The notes: generated from the letters alone by a model not told the origin. Positions 6,586-14,397 are shown, counted from the stretch's first letter. The stretch: DNA of 25,102 nucleotides from an uncultured Propionibacterium sp. (GCA_938036835.1 CALHWB010000067.1:1-25102), one strand, 5' to 3'. Made by a program: numbers and translations.

Positions 6586-7647
6586 TCAGACCAGCCTGGC
6601 GGCGATCGCATCCCCGATCTCGGTGGTGCTGCGCCTGGTGGTGGCCCGCTCGGTTAGATCGGCGTTCACCGCCCGGGTTATCCGGGCGGCGTCCGCGTCG
6701 CGGCCGAGATGATCCAGCAGCAAGGCCAGCGAAGAAATCGCCGCGGTCGGATCGGCCAGGCCCCGTCCGGCGATATCGGGGGCCGACCCATGCACCGGTT
6801 CGAACATCGAGGGGAACCGTCGCGCGGTGTTGATGTTTGCGCTGGGTGCCAGGCCGATGCCGCCGGTGATCGCGGCGGCCTGATCGGTGATGATGTCGCC
6901 GAACAGATTGTCGGTGACGATCACGTCGAAATCGGCCGGGTTGGTGATCAGCCGGATGGTGGCCGCATCGATGTGCAGGTAATCGGTCTCAATCTGCGGG
7001 AAATCCTTTCCTACTTCGGCAAAGATCCGCTTCCACAGCCCGCCCGCGTTCACCAGCACGTTGTGCTTGTGTAGCAGGGTCAGGTGGCCGCGGCGGCGGG
7101 CGGCCAGCGCATAGGCGTAGCGCACCACCCTGCGTACCCCCAAGGCGGTGTTTACGCTGACTTCGGTGGCCACTTCATCGTCGGTGCCGCCGCGCAGCGT
7201 GCCGCCATTGCCGGCATAGAGCCCCTCGGTACCCTCCCGCACCACCACGAAATCGATATCGCCTTGGGCCAGCACCGATTCCGCCAGCGGGCTAACGGTC
7301 CCTGGATGGTGCCGGCTCGGGCGCAGATTGACGTCTTGATCGAAACTGAAACGCAATTTCAGCAGTAGCCCGCGTTCCAGCAGCCCACTGGGGATCTGCG
7401 TGCTGTCCGGGGCCGCGCCCACCGCGCCCAACAAGATGGCATCATGACTGGCCAGGCGGGCCAGGGTGGCATCGGAAAGGACCTCGCCGGTGGCCAGCCA
7501 ATGCTCGGCGCCCAGCGTGAAATGCTCGAATTCGAAGGTATCCGGGCAAGCGGCGGTCAGCACCTTGATGGCCTCTGCGATCACTTCCGGGCCGATCCCG
7601 TCCCCCGGGATCACTGCGATGCTGGGATGCTGCTGGGTTGCGGTCAT
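6586..7647 (-). CDS. leuB: 3-isopropylmalate dehydrogenase
   Basis: LeuB (353 aa, normal length for the actinobacterial form) oxidatively decarboxylates 3-isopropylmalate to 2-oxoisocaproate with NAD in leucine synthesis. Where citramalate synthase is present it also handles the methylmalate intermediate leading to 2-oxobutyrate. Visible motifs are GDGIGPEV (14-21), substrate-binding arginines R99 and R109, VVREGTEGLYAG (135-146) with R137 and catalytic Y144, the HKHN lysine K194, the metal-binding DNLFGDIITD block with D246, D251 and D255, and the NAD-binding EPVHGSAPDIAG (283-294). The ATG at 7647 is preceded by TACAGT with a 7-nt spacer and no Shine-Dalgarno sequence, so the mRNA is probably leaderless. 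The gene is divergent from ilvE with 142 bp between. Confidence 0.96.
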   Translation of the reverse strand: MTATQQHPSIAVIPGDGIGPEVIAEAIKVLTAACPDTFEFEHFTLGAEHWLATGEVLSDATLARLASHDAILLGAVGAAPDSTQIPSGLLERGLLLKLRFSFDQDVNLRPSRHHPGTVSPLAESVLAQGDIDFVVVREGTEGLYAGNGGTLRGGTDDEVATEVSVNTALGVRRVVRYAYALAARRRGHLTLLHKHNVLVNAGGLWKRIFAEVGKDFPQIETDYLHIDAATIRLITNPADFDVIVTDNLFGDIITDQAAAITGGIGLAPSANINTARRFPSMFEPVHGSAPDIAGRGLADPTAAISSLALLLDHLGRDADAARITRAVNADLTERATTRRSTTEIGDAIAARLV

Positions 7648-7654
7648 GGGCTCG

Positions 7655-7660
7655 ACTGTA
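7655..7660 (-). promoter_or_regulatory. -10 box of a probable leaderless leuB promoter
   Basis: TACAGT on the minus strand ends 7 nt before the leuB ATG, placing the expected transcription start at or next to the A of the start codon. No Shine-Dalgarno sequence is present in between. Confidence 0.55.
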
Positions 7661-7777
7661 GCCGGTGCCTCTCGGACCGCTTAGCCGCTCTCAACGGGTC
7701 AGCCCGATCACCGGATAGCGGGCGCTGGCCGGCCGCCCAGCATGTGCCCAGTGCGACCGGCCGGCGGGCAAGCGCAC

Positions 7778-7783
7778 TATGGT
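7778..7783 (+). promoter_or_regulatory. -10 box of a probable leaderless ilvE promoter
   Basis: TATGGT lies 6 nt before the ATG at 7790. The spacer TGCCCC contains no ribosome-binding site. The spacing puts transcription initiation at the start codon. No convincing -35 box is visible. Confidence 0.55.
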
Positions 7784-7789
7784 TGCCCC

Positions 7790-8872
7790 ATGGCGCTGAG
7801 TTTTGCTCCCCCGATGAACCCCAGCTATCTGGCCGACGATGTCATAGCCGGGATGTGCGCCAACCCCGGCTTTGGGCAGGTTTTCACCGATCACATGGCG
7901 GTGGCCAGCTGGGCGCGCGACACCGGCTGGTACAACGACCGTCTGGTCGGATACGCGCCGGTATCGTTGGATCCCGGCGGTGCCGTCTTCCACTACGCCC
8001 AGGAAGTGTTCGAAGGGCTGAAGGCCTACCGGCATGACGACGGTTCGGTGTGGCTGTTCCGGCCCGATGCCAATGGCGCCAGATTCGCCAATTCCGCCCG
8101 CCGACTGGCCCTGCCCGAACTGCCGGTGAGCGATTTTGTCACCAGCGTGCGTCAACTGGTTACCCTGGATGCCCGCTGGGTACCCGGTGGCGCCGAACAG
8201 AGCCTCTACCTGCGCCCATTCATGATGGCCTCGGAGGTTTTCCTGGGAGTGCGGCCAGCCCGGTCGGTGGTTTACGCGGTGATCGCGAGCCCGGTGGGAT
8301 CCTATTTCGCCGGCGGTGTCTCACCGGTGGACATCTGGGTATCCACCGAATACTCACGGGTGGCCGCCGGCGGTACCGGCGCTGCCAAATGTGGCGGCAA
8401 CTATGCCGCTTCGTTGTTGCCACAGGAACTGGCCGGTACCCATGGATGCAGTCAGGTCCTGTTCTTGGATGCCGCCGAGCGGCGCTGGATCGAAGAGCTG
8501 GGTGGTATGAACTTCTTCATGATCACTCGGCACGACGAATTGGTCACCCCGGAATTGAATGGCAATATCCTGCCCGGCGTAACCCGGGACTCGCTGTTGA
8601 AGGTGGCCCAAACTCTGGGCCTGACCCCGGTGGAACGACCGATCAGCCTGGAGGAGGTGCTGCAGGGAATCCGCAGCGGCGATATCCGGGAACTGTTCGC
8701 CTGTGGCACCGCGGCGGTGATCACCCCGATCCGTTCGCTGTGCACCGACAGCGAACAGTTCGTCATCGACACCGCAGCCGCCACCCACACCATCCCGCTG
8801 CGCGATCACCTGCTCGACATCCAGTACGGCCGGGTACCGGACGAACACGGCTGGATGCAGCGCGTCTGCTAA
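7790..8872 (+). CDS. ilvE: Branched-chain amino-acid aminotransferase
   Basis: IlvE (360 aa) is a fold-type IV PLP enzyme that transfers the amino group between glutamate and the keto acids of leucine, isoleucine and valine. The PLP lysine is K200 in GAAKCGGNYAAS. Other family patterns are FHYAQEVFEGLKAYR (67-81), LYLRPFMMASE (139-149), the EELGGMNFF block and the C-terminal FACGTAAVITPI phosphate-binding segment. The length matches the larger actinobacterial/eukaryotic BCAT II type. An upstream in-frame ATG at 7742 would add 16 unrelated residues; the ATG at 7790, with a -10-like TATGGT 6 nt before it, is preferred. It is followed by cimA on the same strand after 113 bp, and completes the pathway represented by leuB, cimA and leuCD in this window. 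Confidence 0.95.
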   Translation: MALSFAPPMNPSYLADDVIAGMCANPGFGQVFTDHMAVASWARDTGWYNDRLVGYAPVSLDPGGAVFHYAQEVFEGLKAYRHDDGSVWLFRPDANGARFANSARRLALPELPVSDFVTSVRQLVTLDARWVPGGAEQSLYLRPFMMASEVFLGVRPARSVVYAVIASPVGSYFAGGVSPVDIWVSTEYSRVAAGGTGAAKCGGNYAASLLPQELAGTHGCSQVLFLDAAERRWIEELGGMNFFMITRHDELVTPELNGNILPGVTRDSLLKVAQTLGLTPVERPISLEEVLQGIRSGDIRELFACGTAAVITPIRSLCTDSEQFVIDTAAATHTIPLRDHLLDIQYGRVPDEHGWMQRVC

Positions 8873-8910
8873 GCAGATCGTCCGAGGACCGAGACTGCTG
8901 CCCACGATGT

Positions 8911-8939
8911 GAACGGCTCGGCAACGATGGATGCCGTTC
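8911..8939 (+). other. Hairpin between ilvE and cimA
   Basis: GAACGGC (8911-8917) and GCCGTTC (8933-8939) form a 7-bp stem with a 15-nt loop, 38 bp after the ilvE stop and 46 bp before the cimA start. It may be an ilvE terminator or part of a cimA leader. There is no T-tract, and I see no run of Leu/Ile/Val codons that would suggest a classical attenuator. Confidence 0.35.
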
Positions 8940-8985
8940 AGATTAGCCCGGCCGGTATCTCGGCTGGTTCGCCCACGGAGGTACC

Positions 8986-10584
8986 ATGATTGCCCTGCCG
9001 GTGCTGCCGGAACGCTTCGATATCTATGACACCACCCTGCGCGATGGTGCCCAGCAGGAAGGGGTCAGCCTCACCGTTGACAACAAATTGAAATTGGCCA
9101 GGTACCTGGACGAACTGGGGGTCGGTTTCATTGAGGGTGGCTGGCCGGGCGCCAACCCAGCCGATACCGACTTCTTCACTAGGGCTGGCCGTGAACTCCG
9201 TCTGGTCAACGCCCAGCTGGTCGCCTTCGGGGCCACGCGCCGGGTGGGTACCGTCGCTGCCCGCGATCCTCAGGTGCAGGCGTTGGCGGCGGCCGGCACG
9301 GAATACATTTGTTTGGTTGCCAAGTCCCATGACGCCCACGTCCGGCAGGCTCTGCGTGCCAGCCTTGCCGAGAACCTGGCGATGGTGCAAGACACCGTCA
9401 ATCATCTGGTCGGGTTGGGGCGGCGGGTGTTCGTGGATTGCGAGCACTTTTTCGATGGCTACCGGTCCAATCCTGGCTATGCATTGGAAGTGGTGCGAGT
9501 AGCTGCCGAAGCCGGCGCCGAAGTCGTGGTGCTGTGCGATACCAATGGGGGCATGCTGCCGAACTGGATGGGCGATGTGGTCTCGGCGGCTGCCCAGATC
9601 GGGGTCGACATCGGTGTGCACTGCCACAACGATTCCGGCTGTGCCATCGGCAACGCCATGGCCGCGGTGGACGCCGGAGCCATGCACGTCCAGGGCACCG
9701 TCAACGGGTACGGCGAACGAACCGGCAACATGGACCTGACCACCTTGATCGCCAATCTGCAGCTCAAATATGGCTGGCCCCTGCTGGCTCCCGAACAACT
9801 CGCCGAACTGACCCGTATCAGCTTTGCCGTCGCCGACGTCATGAACCAACCGCATATTGTCCGGCAACCCTACGTCGGGCATTCGGCCTTTGCCCACAAG
9901 GCAGGGCTGCACGCCAGCGCCATAAAGGTGAACCCCGATTTGTATCAGCACACCAATCCCGAATTGGTGGGCAACGATATGCGCATGCTGATCAGCAATA
10001 TGGCTGGGCGGGCCAGCGTCCAGATCAAGGGCGATCTACTGGGGCTGGACCTGTCGGATCGAGGACTTGCCGGGAAGGTCACCGAAGCGGTCAAGCAGCG
10101 GGAGGCCAAGGGCTATTCCTATGAGGCGGCCGATGCGTCCTTCGAACTGCTGGTACGCCGGATGACCGGCCAGCTGAGCGAACCCTTCGAATTGGTCAGT
10201 TGGCGAGTGTTCACCGAAGAGATCGCGGGCCGCGAACAAGCTGCGGGTTCCGAGGCCACGGTAAAGGTGATCACCCAGGGTAAACGGCATGCGGTGGTCG
10301 GCGAGGGTAATGGCCCGGTGAATGCGCTGGGTGCCGCGCTGGTCAAGGCGCTCTCGGTGGCCTTCCCACAGGTAGCCGGATTCGAGCTGACCGATTTCCG
10401 GGTCCGGCTGCCGGATGATGATCGAGGGACCGACGCCATCGTGCGTGTCCTGATCGACTGCTCGGATGGGGAACACGGCTGGACAACCGTCGGGGTGGGC
10501 ACCAATATCATTGAGGCTTCCTGGGAGGCGCTTTCGGAGGCCTACCTGTACGGGCTGGTCAAGGGATACCGGCGCGCGGTCTGA
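8986..10584 (+). CDS. cimA: (R)-citramalate synthase
   Basis: This 532-aa protein belongs to the DRE-TIM/LeuA-like superfamily and fits the citramalate synthase (TIGR00977-type) branch: it condenses pyruvate with acetyl-CoA to citramalate, giving a threonine-independent route to 2-oxobutyrate and isoleucine. The catalytic N-terminus has YDTTLRDGAQQEG (14-26) with R19 and D20, and the metal/substrate site VHCHNDSGCAIGN lies about residues 211-223, followed by HVQGTVNGYGERTGN. The GWPGANPADTDFF segment (about 48-60) is typical of CimA. A C-terminal LeuA-type dimer/regulatory domain lies at about 410-530, so end-product feedback control is likely. The ATG has GGAGG 4 nt upstream, unlike the leaderless neighbours. 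LeuCD and LeuB needed to finish this route are in the same window. A homocitrate- or isopropylmalate-synthase role is less likely from length and motifs. Confidence 0.9.
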   Translation: MIALPVLPERFDIYDTTLRDGAQQEGVSLTVDNKLKLARYLDELGVGFIEGGWPGANPADTDFFTRAGRELRLVNAQLVAFGATRRVGTVAARDPQVQALAAAGTEYICLVAKSHDAHVRQALRASLAENLAMVQDTVNHLVGLGRRVFVDCEHFFDGYRSNPGYALEVVRVAAEAGAEVVVLCDTNGGMLPNWMGDVVSAAAQIGVDIGVHCHNDSGCAIGNAMAAVDAGAMHVQGTVNGYGERTGNMDLTTLIANLQLKYGWPLLAPEQLAELTRISFAVADVMNQPHIVRQPYVGHSAFAHKAGLHASAIKVNPDLYQHTNPELVGNDMRMLISNMAGRASVQIKGDLLGLDLSDRGLAGKVTEAVKQREAKGYSYEAADASFELLVRRMTGQLSEPFELVSWRVFTEEIAGREQAAGSEATVKVITQGKRHAVVGEGNGPVNALGAALVKALSVAFPQVAGFELTDFRVRLPDDDRGTDAIVRVLIDCSDGEHGWTTVGVGTNIIEASWEALSEAYLYGLVKGYRRAV

Positions 10585-10603
10585 ACCGGCCTGGTGATCT
10601 GCT

Positions 10604-10635
10604 CGGGATGCTGGCGTGCCCGATATGGCATCCCG
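10604..10635. terminator. Hairpin between convergent cimA and deoA
   Basis: CGGGATGC (10604-10611) and GCATCCCG (10628-10635) form a perfect 8-bp stem with a 16-nt loop, 19 bp beyond the cimA stop. The 117-bp convergent interval also holds several CCGG/GACCGG inverted pairs at 10645-10690. It probably terminates cimA, possibly both genes. Confidence 0.5.
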
Positions 10636-10701
10636 GTGTGCGGTCTGGACCAGGGACCGGAATACCGGCTGCCGGTCAGGAGACCGCCGGTCTTAGCTGG
10701 C

Positions 10702-11979
10702 TCAGCCAATCCGTTCAAGTACCAGGGGGCTTGCCGGGGTTGCCTCGGCACCGATCTCGATACCGTTTGCCAATGCTTCACGAGCTGCGGCGAAGGATTC
10801 CGGGGTGTCGCTGTGCAACCGCAGGATGGGTTGGCCGGCGCTCACCTGCTGCCCGGGCCGAACCAGCAACTCGATGCCGGCTCCGGCCTGCACACTCGCG
10901 CCCAGTCTCGTTCGCCCTGCCCCCAGCCGCCAGGCGGCTAACCCCACGGCCATGGCATCCAGGCGCTGTACCGTGCCGGTATCGCCGGCCAGCACGGTGT
11001 CGGTGTGCCGAGCAGCCGGCAGGGGAGCGTCCGGGTCGCCGCCTTGGGAACCGATCATCTGCCGCCACACATCCATGGCCCGGCCGGATGCCAGAACCTG
11101 GGCCGGATCGGCATCCAGATCGCACAACTCCATCATTTCCCCGGCCAGCGCCAGGGTTAGTTCGGTCACATCGGCTGGCCCGCCCCCCGCCAGGACCTCG
11201 ACCGACTCCCGCACTTCCAGCGCATTGCCGACGGTCAATCCGAGCGGGGTGGACATATCGGTCAGCAACGCCACGGTGCGCACTCCCGCCTCGCGTCCCA
11301 GACCAACCATCCGGCGGGCCAGCTCGCGGGCCGTGGCCGGTTCGGACATGAAAGCCCCGCTGCCCACCTTGACATCGAGCACCAGGGCGTCGGTGCCTTC
11401 GGCGATCTTCTTGCTCATGATCGAGCTGGCGATCAGGGGAATCGATTCCACCGTGCCGGTAATATCGCGCAACGCGTAGAGCAACTTATCGGCTGGGGCC
11501 AAACCGGCCCCGGCCGCACAGATCACCGCGCCCAACTTGGCCAATTGAGTATGCATTTCGGTGTTGCTGAGTGTGGCTCGCCAACCGGCGATGGCCTCTA
11601 GTTTATCCAGGGTGCCGCCGGTATGCCCCAACCCGCGTCCGGAAAGCTGCGGCACCGCAGCCCCGCAGGCGGCCACCAGGGGCACCAGCGGTAGCGTGAT
11701 CTTGTCACCTACTCCGCCGGTGGAGTGCTTGTCGACGGTGGGGCGATCCAGACCCGAAAAGTCCAGTCGTTCCCCGGAGGCGGTCATCGCGCTCGTCCAG
11801 CGGTGCAATTCGGCATCGTCCAATCCCCGGAAGAAGATGGCCATCGCCATGGCGGCCATCTGTTCGTTGCCGATCTCGCCTTGAGTGTAGGCCTGGATCA
11901 GCCAGTCGATCCCTTCGGGAGGCAACGCCAGGCCGTCGCGTTTGGTGCGGATGAGTTCGACGGCATTGAAGCTGGTCAT
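10702..11979 (-). CDS. deoA: Thymidine/pyrimidine-nucleoside phosphorylase
   Basis: The enzyme (425 aa) phosphorolyses thymidine or deoxyuridine to the base and 2-deoxyribose-1-phosphate in pyrimidine salvage. Family signatures are VDKHSTGGVGDK (82-93), the phosphate/substrate segment, and SGRGLGHTGGTLDKLEAI (113-130), the thymidine phosphorylase signature. Later blocks include SIMSKKIAEGTDALVLDVKVGSGAF and a C-terminal barrel-sandwich domain with VRPGQQVSAGQPILRLH. The open frame extends far upstream to 12888, antisense to the fah gene, and that extension is not credible. The ATG at 11979 begins MTSFNAVELIRTKRDG as the family does and is preceded by TACTGT with a 6-nt spacer and no ribosome-binding site, so it is probably leaderless. 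It is divergent from the fah gene over 87 bp. A pyrimidine-nucleoside phosphorylase (pdp) naming is an alternative. Confidence 0.92.
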   Translation of the reverse strand: MTSFNAVELIRTKRDGLALPPEGIDWLIQAYTQGEIGNEQMAAMAMAIFFRGLDDAELHRWTSAMTASGERLDFSGLDRPTVDKHSTGGVGDKITLPLVPLVAACGAAVPQLSGRGLGHTGGTLDKLEAIAGWRATLSNTEMHTQLAKLGAVICAAGAGLAPADKLLYALRDITGTVESIPLIASSIMSKKIAEGTDALVLDVKVGSGAFMSEPATARELARRMVGLGREAGVRTVALLTDMSTPLGLTVGNALEVRESVEVLAGGGPADVTELTLALAGEMMELCDLDADPAQVLASGRAMDVWRQMIGSQGGDPDAPLPAARHTDTVLAGDTGTVQRLDAMAVGLAAWRLGAGRTRLGASVQAGAGIELLVRPGQQVSAGQPILRLHSDTPESFAAAREALANGIEIGAEATPASPLVLERIG

Positions 11980-11985
11980 GTTCTC

Positions 11986-11991
11986 ACAGTA
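11986..11991 (-). promoter_or_regulatory. -10 box of a probable leaderless deoA promoter
   Basis: TACTGT on the minus strand ends 6 nt before the ATG at 11979; the spacer GAGAAC lacks a usable Shine-Dalgarno distance. It faces the equally arranged fah promoter across an 87-bp divergent region. Confidence 0.55.
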
Positions 11992-12054
11992 TGCCCAGCC
12001 TGCCGGCCGATGATGCCCCTGGGGTCGCTTCGGCGACCGACAGCGCAGGACCAG

Positions 12055-12060
12055 TAGGCT
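12055..12060 (+). promoter_or_regulatory. -10 box of a probable leaderless fah promoter
   Basis: TAGGCT ends 6 nt before the ATG at 12067. The spacer GCCTCC contains no ribosome-binding site, so transcription should begin at the start codon. Confidence 0.5.
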
Positions 12061-12066
12061 GCCTCC

Positions 12067-12894
12067 ATGCGTATCGCCCGTTTCGCCCAGGCCGGCACCG
12101 AACCACGGTTTGGGCTGGTGGAGTTGGCCGCTGATGCCGGTGAGCATCCTGAAACGATTGCCGTAATCGACGGCGACCCGTTGGCTGGGCCGGTGAATTA
12201 CACCGGGGAACGATTGGACCTGGCCGAGGTGCGGTTGCTGGCCCCGGTGATTCCGCGCAGCAAGATCGTTGCGGTGGGCAAGAATTACGCCGAGCATGCG
12301 GCTGAACTCGAGTCCGAGGTGCCCAGTGAGCCCTTGGTCTTCCTCAAACCGAACACCTCGGTGATCGGCCCGGGGGAAGCAATCGTGCGGCCCGTCCTGT
12401 CTGCCGATGTGCACTTCGAGGGCGAACTGGCCGTGGTGATTGGCCGGATCTGCCGCAAGGTGCCGGTGGAGCGGGCGGCTGAGGTGATATTCGGTTATAC
12501 GATCGCCAACGATGTCACGGCCCGCGATTTGCAGCGGCGTGACGGCCAGTGGGCCAGGGCCAAGGGATTCGACAGCTTCTGCCCCCTGGGCCCCTGGATC
12601 ATCACCCATCTCGCTCTCCCCGATGCCGGGCATCTGGGGCTGGCTACCGAACTGGACGGCCAGCCCCGCCAGCAGGCCAATACGAGTCAGATGGTCTACT
12701 CGATTGCCCGATTGATCGGTCACATCACCGCTTTCACCACATTGCTGCCGGGCGATGTCATTCTGACCGGGACTCCACGGGGCGTGGGCCCCATGGCTGC
12801 CGGCCAGCAGGTCAGCGTGACCGTCGAAGGCATCGGCACGTTGACCAACCCGGTGATCGACGACCAGGATCTGGCCATCGGCGATCAATCGTGA
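12067..12894 (+). CDS. Fumarylacetoacetate-hydrolase-family protein
   Basis: This 275-aa protein has an N-terminal lid region and a C-terminal FAH fold. Conserved blocks are VGKNYAEHAAEL (70-81), VFLKPNTSVIGPGEAI (91-106), the metal ligands in HFEGELAVVIG (E118, E120) and the GYTIANDVTARDLQ block with D149, then K166 in WARAKGFDSFCPLGP, and the near-C-terminal LLPGDVILTGTPRGVGP. Members hydrolyse or decarboxylate 2,4-diketo acids (acylpyruvates, oxaloacetate, homoprotocatechuate intermediates); the substrate cannot be read from the sequence. It corresponds in position to M. tuberculosis Rv2993c, in the leuB-tRNA Glu/Gln neighbourhood. Its stop overlaps the GTG start of the CPBP gene (GTGA), so the two form an operon. 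A housekeeping role such as oxaloacetate or acylpyruvate proofreading is possible. Confidence 0.88.
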   Translation: MRIARFAQAGTEPRFGLVELAADAGEHPETIAVIDGDPLAGPVNYTGERLDLAEVRLLAPVIPRSKIVAVGKNYAEHAAELESEVPSEPLVFLKPNTSVIGPGEAIVRPVLSADVHFEGELAVVIGRICRKVPVERAAEVIFGYTIANDVTARDLQRRDGQWARAKGFDSFCPLGPWIITHLALPDAGHLGLATELDGQPRQQANTSQMVYSIARLIGHITAFTTLLPGDVILTGTPRGVGPMAAGQQVSVTVEGIGTLTNPVIDDQDLAIGDQS

Positions 12895-13841
12895 CCGGCC
12901 GCTGGCGTCCGGATCGGCTGTTCGCCGACGACACCGGGTTGCTGCCGCCCGAGCCTCAGGTCGGCTATACCGGTGTGCTGCGGTCGCCGCATGCCAGGAC
13001 CACGGCCCTACAGGCTGTGGGTGGGGTACTGGCGGCGCTGGTCGGCTATTCGCTGCTGTTACCGCTGATCGCTGCGGGATTGCTGGGCATCACCTGGCGG
13101 CTGCTGGATCGCCCTGGCCCGCTGGCCGAGTACCGCACCGCAGCGCTCAGCTACCAATATGTCGAGGGCATGCTGGTCGCCCATGTGGCCATCGGATCGG
13201 TGATCCTGGTTGTCATGGCGGTGGTGCGGTTGGTGCATCAGCGCCACCCGCGATGGCTGTCCTCGGTGCAGCCCGGATTCCGGTGGCGCTACGGGTTCGT
13301 TTGTGCGCTGGTGGCCCTGGCCGGATTGAACGGGATCTACTGGATTTCGCAGCTAGGTGCCGAACAGACTTGGCAACCCGGCCCCGGGGCATGGCAATGG
13401 CTGATGGCGATAGTGCTCACTTCGCCGATCCAGGCTGCCGCGGAGGAATACCTGTTCCGGGGCTACCTCATGCAGGCCATCGGGTCGGTGCTGCGTCCCT
13501 GGCTGGCGGTGCTGTTGTCAGCGGTGGCCTTCACGGCCATGCACGGTACGCAGAATCCCGCACTGCTGGCGGACCGGCTTGGGTTCGGCTTGCTGGCCGG
13601 GTGTCTGGTGCTGTTCACCGGCGGGCTGGAGGCAGCCATCGCTGCCCATGCGGTCAACAACGTGTTCGCCTTCGGATACGCGGTGCTACGTGGCGGATTG
13701 GTCGAAACCCGCGCTATCCAGGCGTCCGATTGGGCTACCACCGGGTGGAACCTGTTGGCCTATGGACTGGTCGGGTTGGCCTGTTGGTCGATAGGGCGCC
13801 GGATGCGGGTCGCCAGCCGGACGCCCGGTTTGGCATCCTGA
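12891..13841 (+). CDS. CPBP-family intramembrane glutamic endopeptidase
   Basis: The product has 316 aa if it starts at the GTG at 12891, which overlaps the fah stop as GTGA; a longer open frame inside fah is rejected. The protein has about eight hydrophobic segments (roughly 42-70, 93-115, 135-153, 168-183, 204-217, 229-247, 249-268, 286-302). The Abi/CPBP (Rce1-like) motifs are all present: E185-E186-x-x-x-R190 in AEEYLFRGYL, the FxxxH motif FTAMH with H218, and H253-x-x-x-N257 in HAVNNVF. Such proteases sit in the membrane; substrates are usually unknown (some process prenylated peptides, bacteriocins or anti-sigma factors). In many actinobacteria gltX occupies the position between fah and the tRNA-Gln/tRNA-Glu genes; here this protease does. 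The likely tRNA-Gln promoter overlaps its 3' end. Confidence 0.87.
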   Translation: MTGRWRPDRLFADDTGLLPPEPQVGYTGVLRSPHARTTALQAVGGVLAALVGYSLLLPLIAAGLLGITWRLLDRPGPLAEYRTAALSYQYVEGMLVAHVAIGSVILVVMAVVRLVHQRHPRWLSSVQPGFRWRYGFVCALVALAGLNGIYWISQLGAEQTWQPGPGAWQWLMAIVLTSPIQAAAEEYLFRGYLMQAIGSVLRPWLAVLLSAVAFTAMHGTQNPALLADRLGFGLLAGCLVLFTGGLEAAIAAHAVNNVFAFGYAVLRGGLVETRAIQASDWATTGWNLLAYGLVGLACWSIGRRMRVASRTPGLAS

Positions 13842-13859
13842 ACCGCTATCGGGTATCTT
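13830..13859 (+). promoter_or_regulatory. Putative tRNA-Gln promoter
   Basis: TTGGCA (13830-13835) and TATCTT (13854-13859) are separated by 18 bp, matching five and four bases of the sigma-70-type consensus. The predicted start is near 13866, about 23 nt before the mature tRNA 5' end. The -35 and part of the spacer lie within the end of the CPBP gene. Confidence 0.5.
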
Positions 13860-13888
13860 GAATCCTCGTTGCGTCGAGCACGCAATAG

Positions 13889-13960
13889 TGGGGTATGGGG
13901 TAATTGGCAGCCCGCCGGATTCTGGTTCCGTCAGTCTAGGTTCGAGTCCTAGTACCCCAG
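13889..13960 (+). tRNA. tRNA-Gln (anticodon CTG)
   Basis: A 72-nt cloverleaf is visible. The acceptor arms TGGGGTA and TACCCCA pair over 7 bp, with discriminator G at 13960. The anticodon loop TTCTGGT has CTG at 13922-13924. The T-arm has GTTCGAGTC. The 3' CCA is not encoded, and one C-T mismatch closes the anticodon stem. Confidence 0.95.
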
Positions 13961-14035
13961 CGCAGCGGCTTCCGGGCGCGGTTTTCACCAACCGGGTTGG
14001 TCTTGGTGGGCTGCTGGCGCGTCAAGCCAGTGGGT

Positions 14036-14063
14036 TTGGCAGATAACTGAATACTCAGATGAT
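14036..14063 (+). promoter_or_regulatory. Putative tRNA-Glu promoter
   Basis: TTGGCA (14036-14041), the same -35 hexamer as before tRNA-Gln, is followed after 16 bp by GATGAT (14058-14063). The predicted start lies about 18 nt before the tRNA. The two tRNAs may thus be transcribed independently, though cotranscription is not excluded. Confidence 0.35.
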
Positions 14064-14087
14064 CGCCGGCCATCTGGTCGGCGGCCC

Positions 14088-14160
14088 GGCCCCGTAGTGT
14101 AGTGGCCTAGCACGCGGCCCTCTCAAGGCTGTAACGGCGGTTCGAATCCGCTCGGGGCTA
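14088..14160 (+). tRNA. tRNA-Glu (anticodon CTC)
   Basis: A 73-nt cloverleaf is visible. The acceptor GGCCCCG pairs with CGGGGCT (G-T wobble at 1-72), with discriminator A at 14160. The anticodon loop CTCTCAA carries CTC at 14122-14124 between stems CGGCC and GGCTG. The T-arm has GTTCGAATC. CCA is not encoded. A strong terminator follows 17 bp downstream. Confidence 0.95.
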
Positions 14161-14177
14161 CAGATGATGAATTGACG

Positions 14178-14203
14178 GCCGGTAGCCTGCGCGGGCTACC
14201 GGC
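14178..14203 (+). terminator. Rho-independent terminator of the tRNA unit
   Basis: GCCGGTAGCC (14178-14187) and GGCTACCGGC (14194-14203) form a perfect 10-bp stem with a 6-nt loop, followed by TCTTCTAT. It stands right behind tRNA-Glu. From here to 14397 I see no gene; the next gene has its own -10-like TAGTAT at 14358-14363. Confidence 0.85.
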
Positions 14204-14397
14204 TCTTCTATGGGGTCCACCGTAGAGCTGGGGGATGGGCCGATTGCTCGGTTCGGGGTGTTCGCCGCGTCCGCCGGGCCGGTGGCCAACAGATCGAGGT
14301 CGCCAATGGCGGGTAGGCCGAGACGGGCGATGGGCCTGGTGCCGAGGGCCCAGCGTCTAGTATCGGGCTGCACGGACTCTCGTCACAGGAGACATAC

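Noticed and set aside
7648..7789. A second TGAGA/TCTCA operator between leuB and ilvE
   Set aside because: I looked for the repeat seen before leuC and found only a lone CTCTCA; there is no inverted partner at the right distance.
11980..12888. N-terminal extension of the thymidine phosphorylase frame
   Set aside because: The extension is antisense to the fah gene, and family similarity begins exactly at the ATG at 11979, which has a suitable promoter.
12549..12890. N-terminal extension of the CPBP protease frame inside fah
   Set aside because: The fah frame has conserved motifs over this stretch, and the extension is Arg/Pro/His-rich. The GTGA overlap at 12891 gives a normal operon junction.
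13987..14003. ACCAAC/GTTGGT hairpin after tRNA-Gln as a terminator
   Set aside because: The stem is only 6 bp with a 3-nt loop and no T-tract. It may be a processing or chance structure, and the clear terminator lies after tRNA-Glu.
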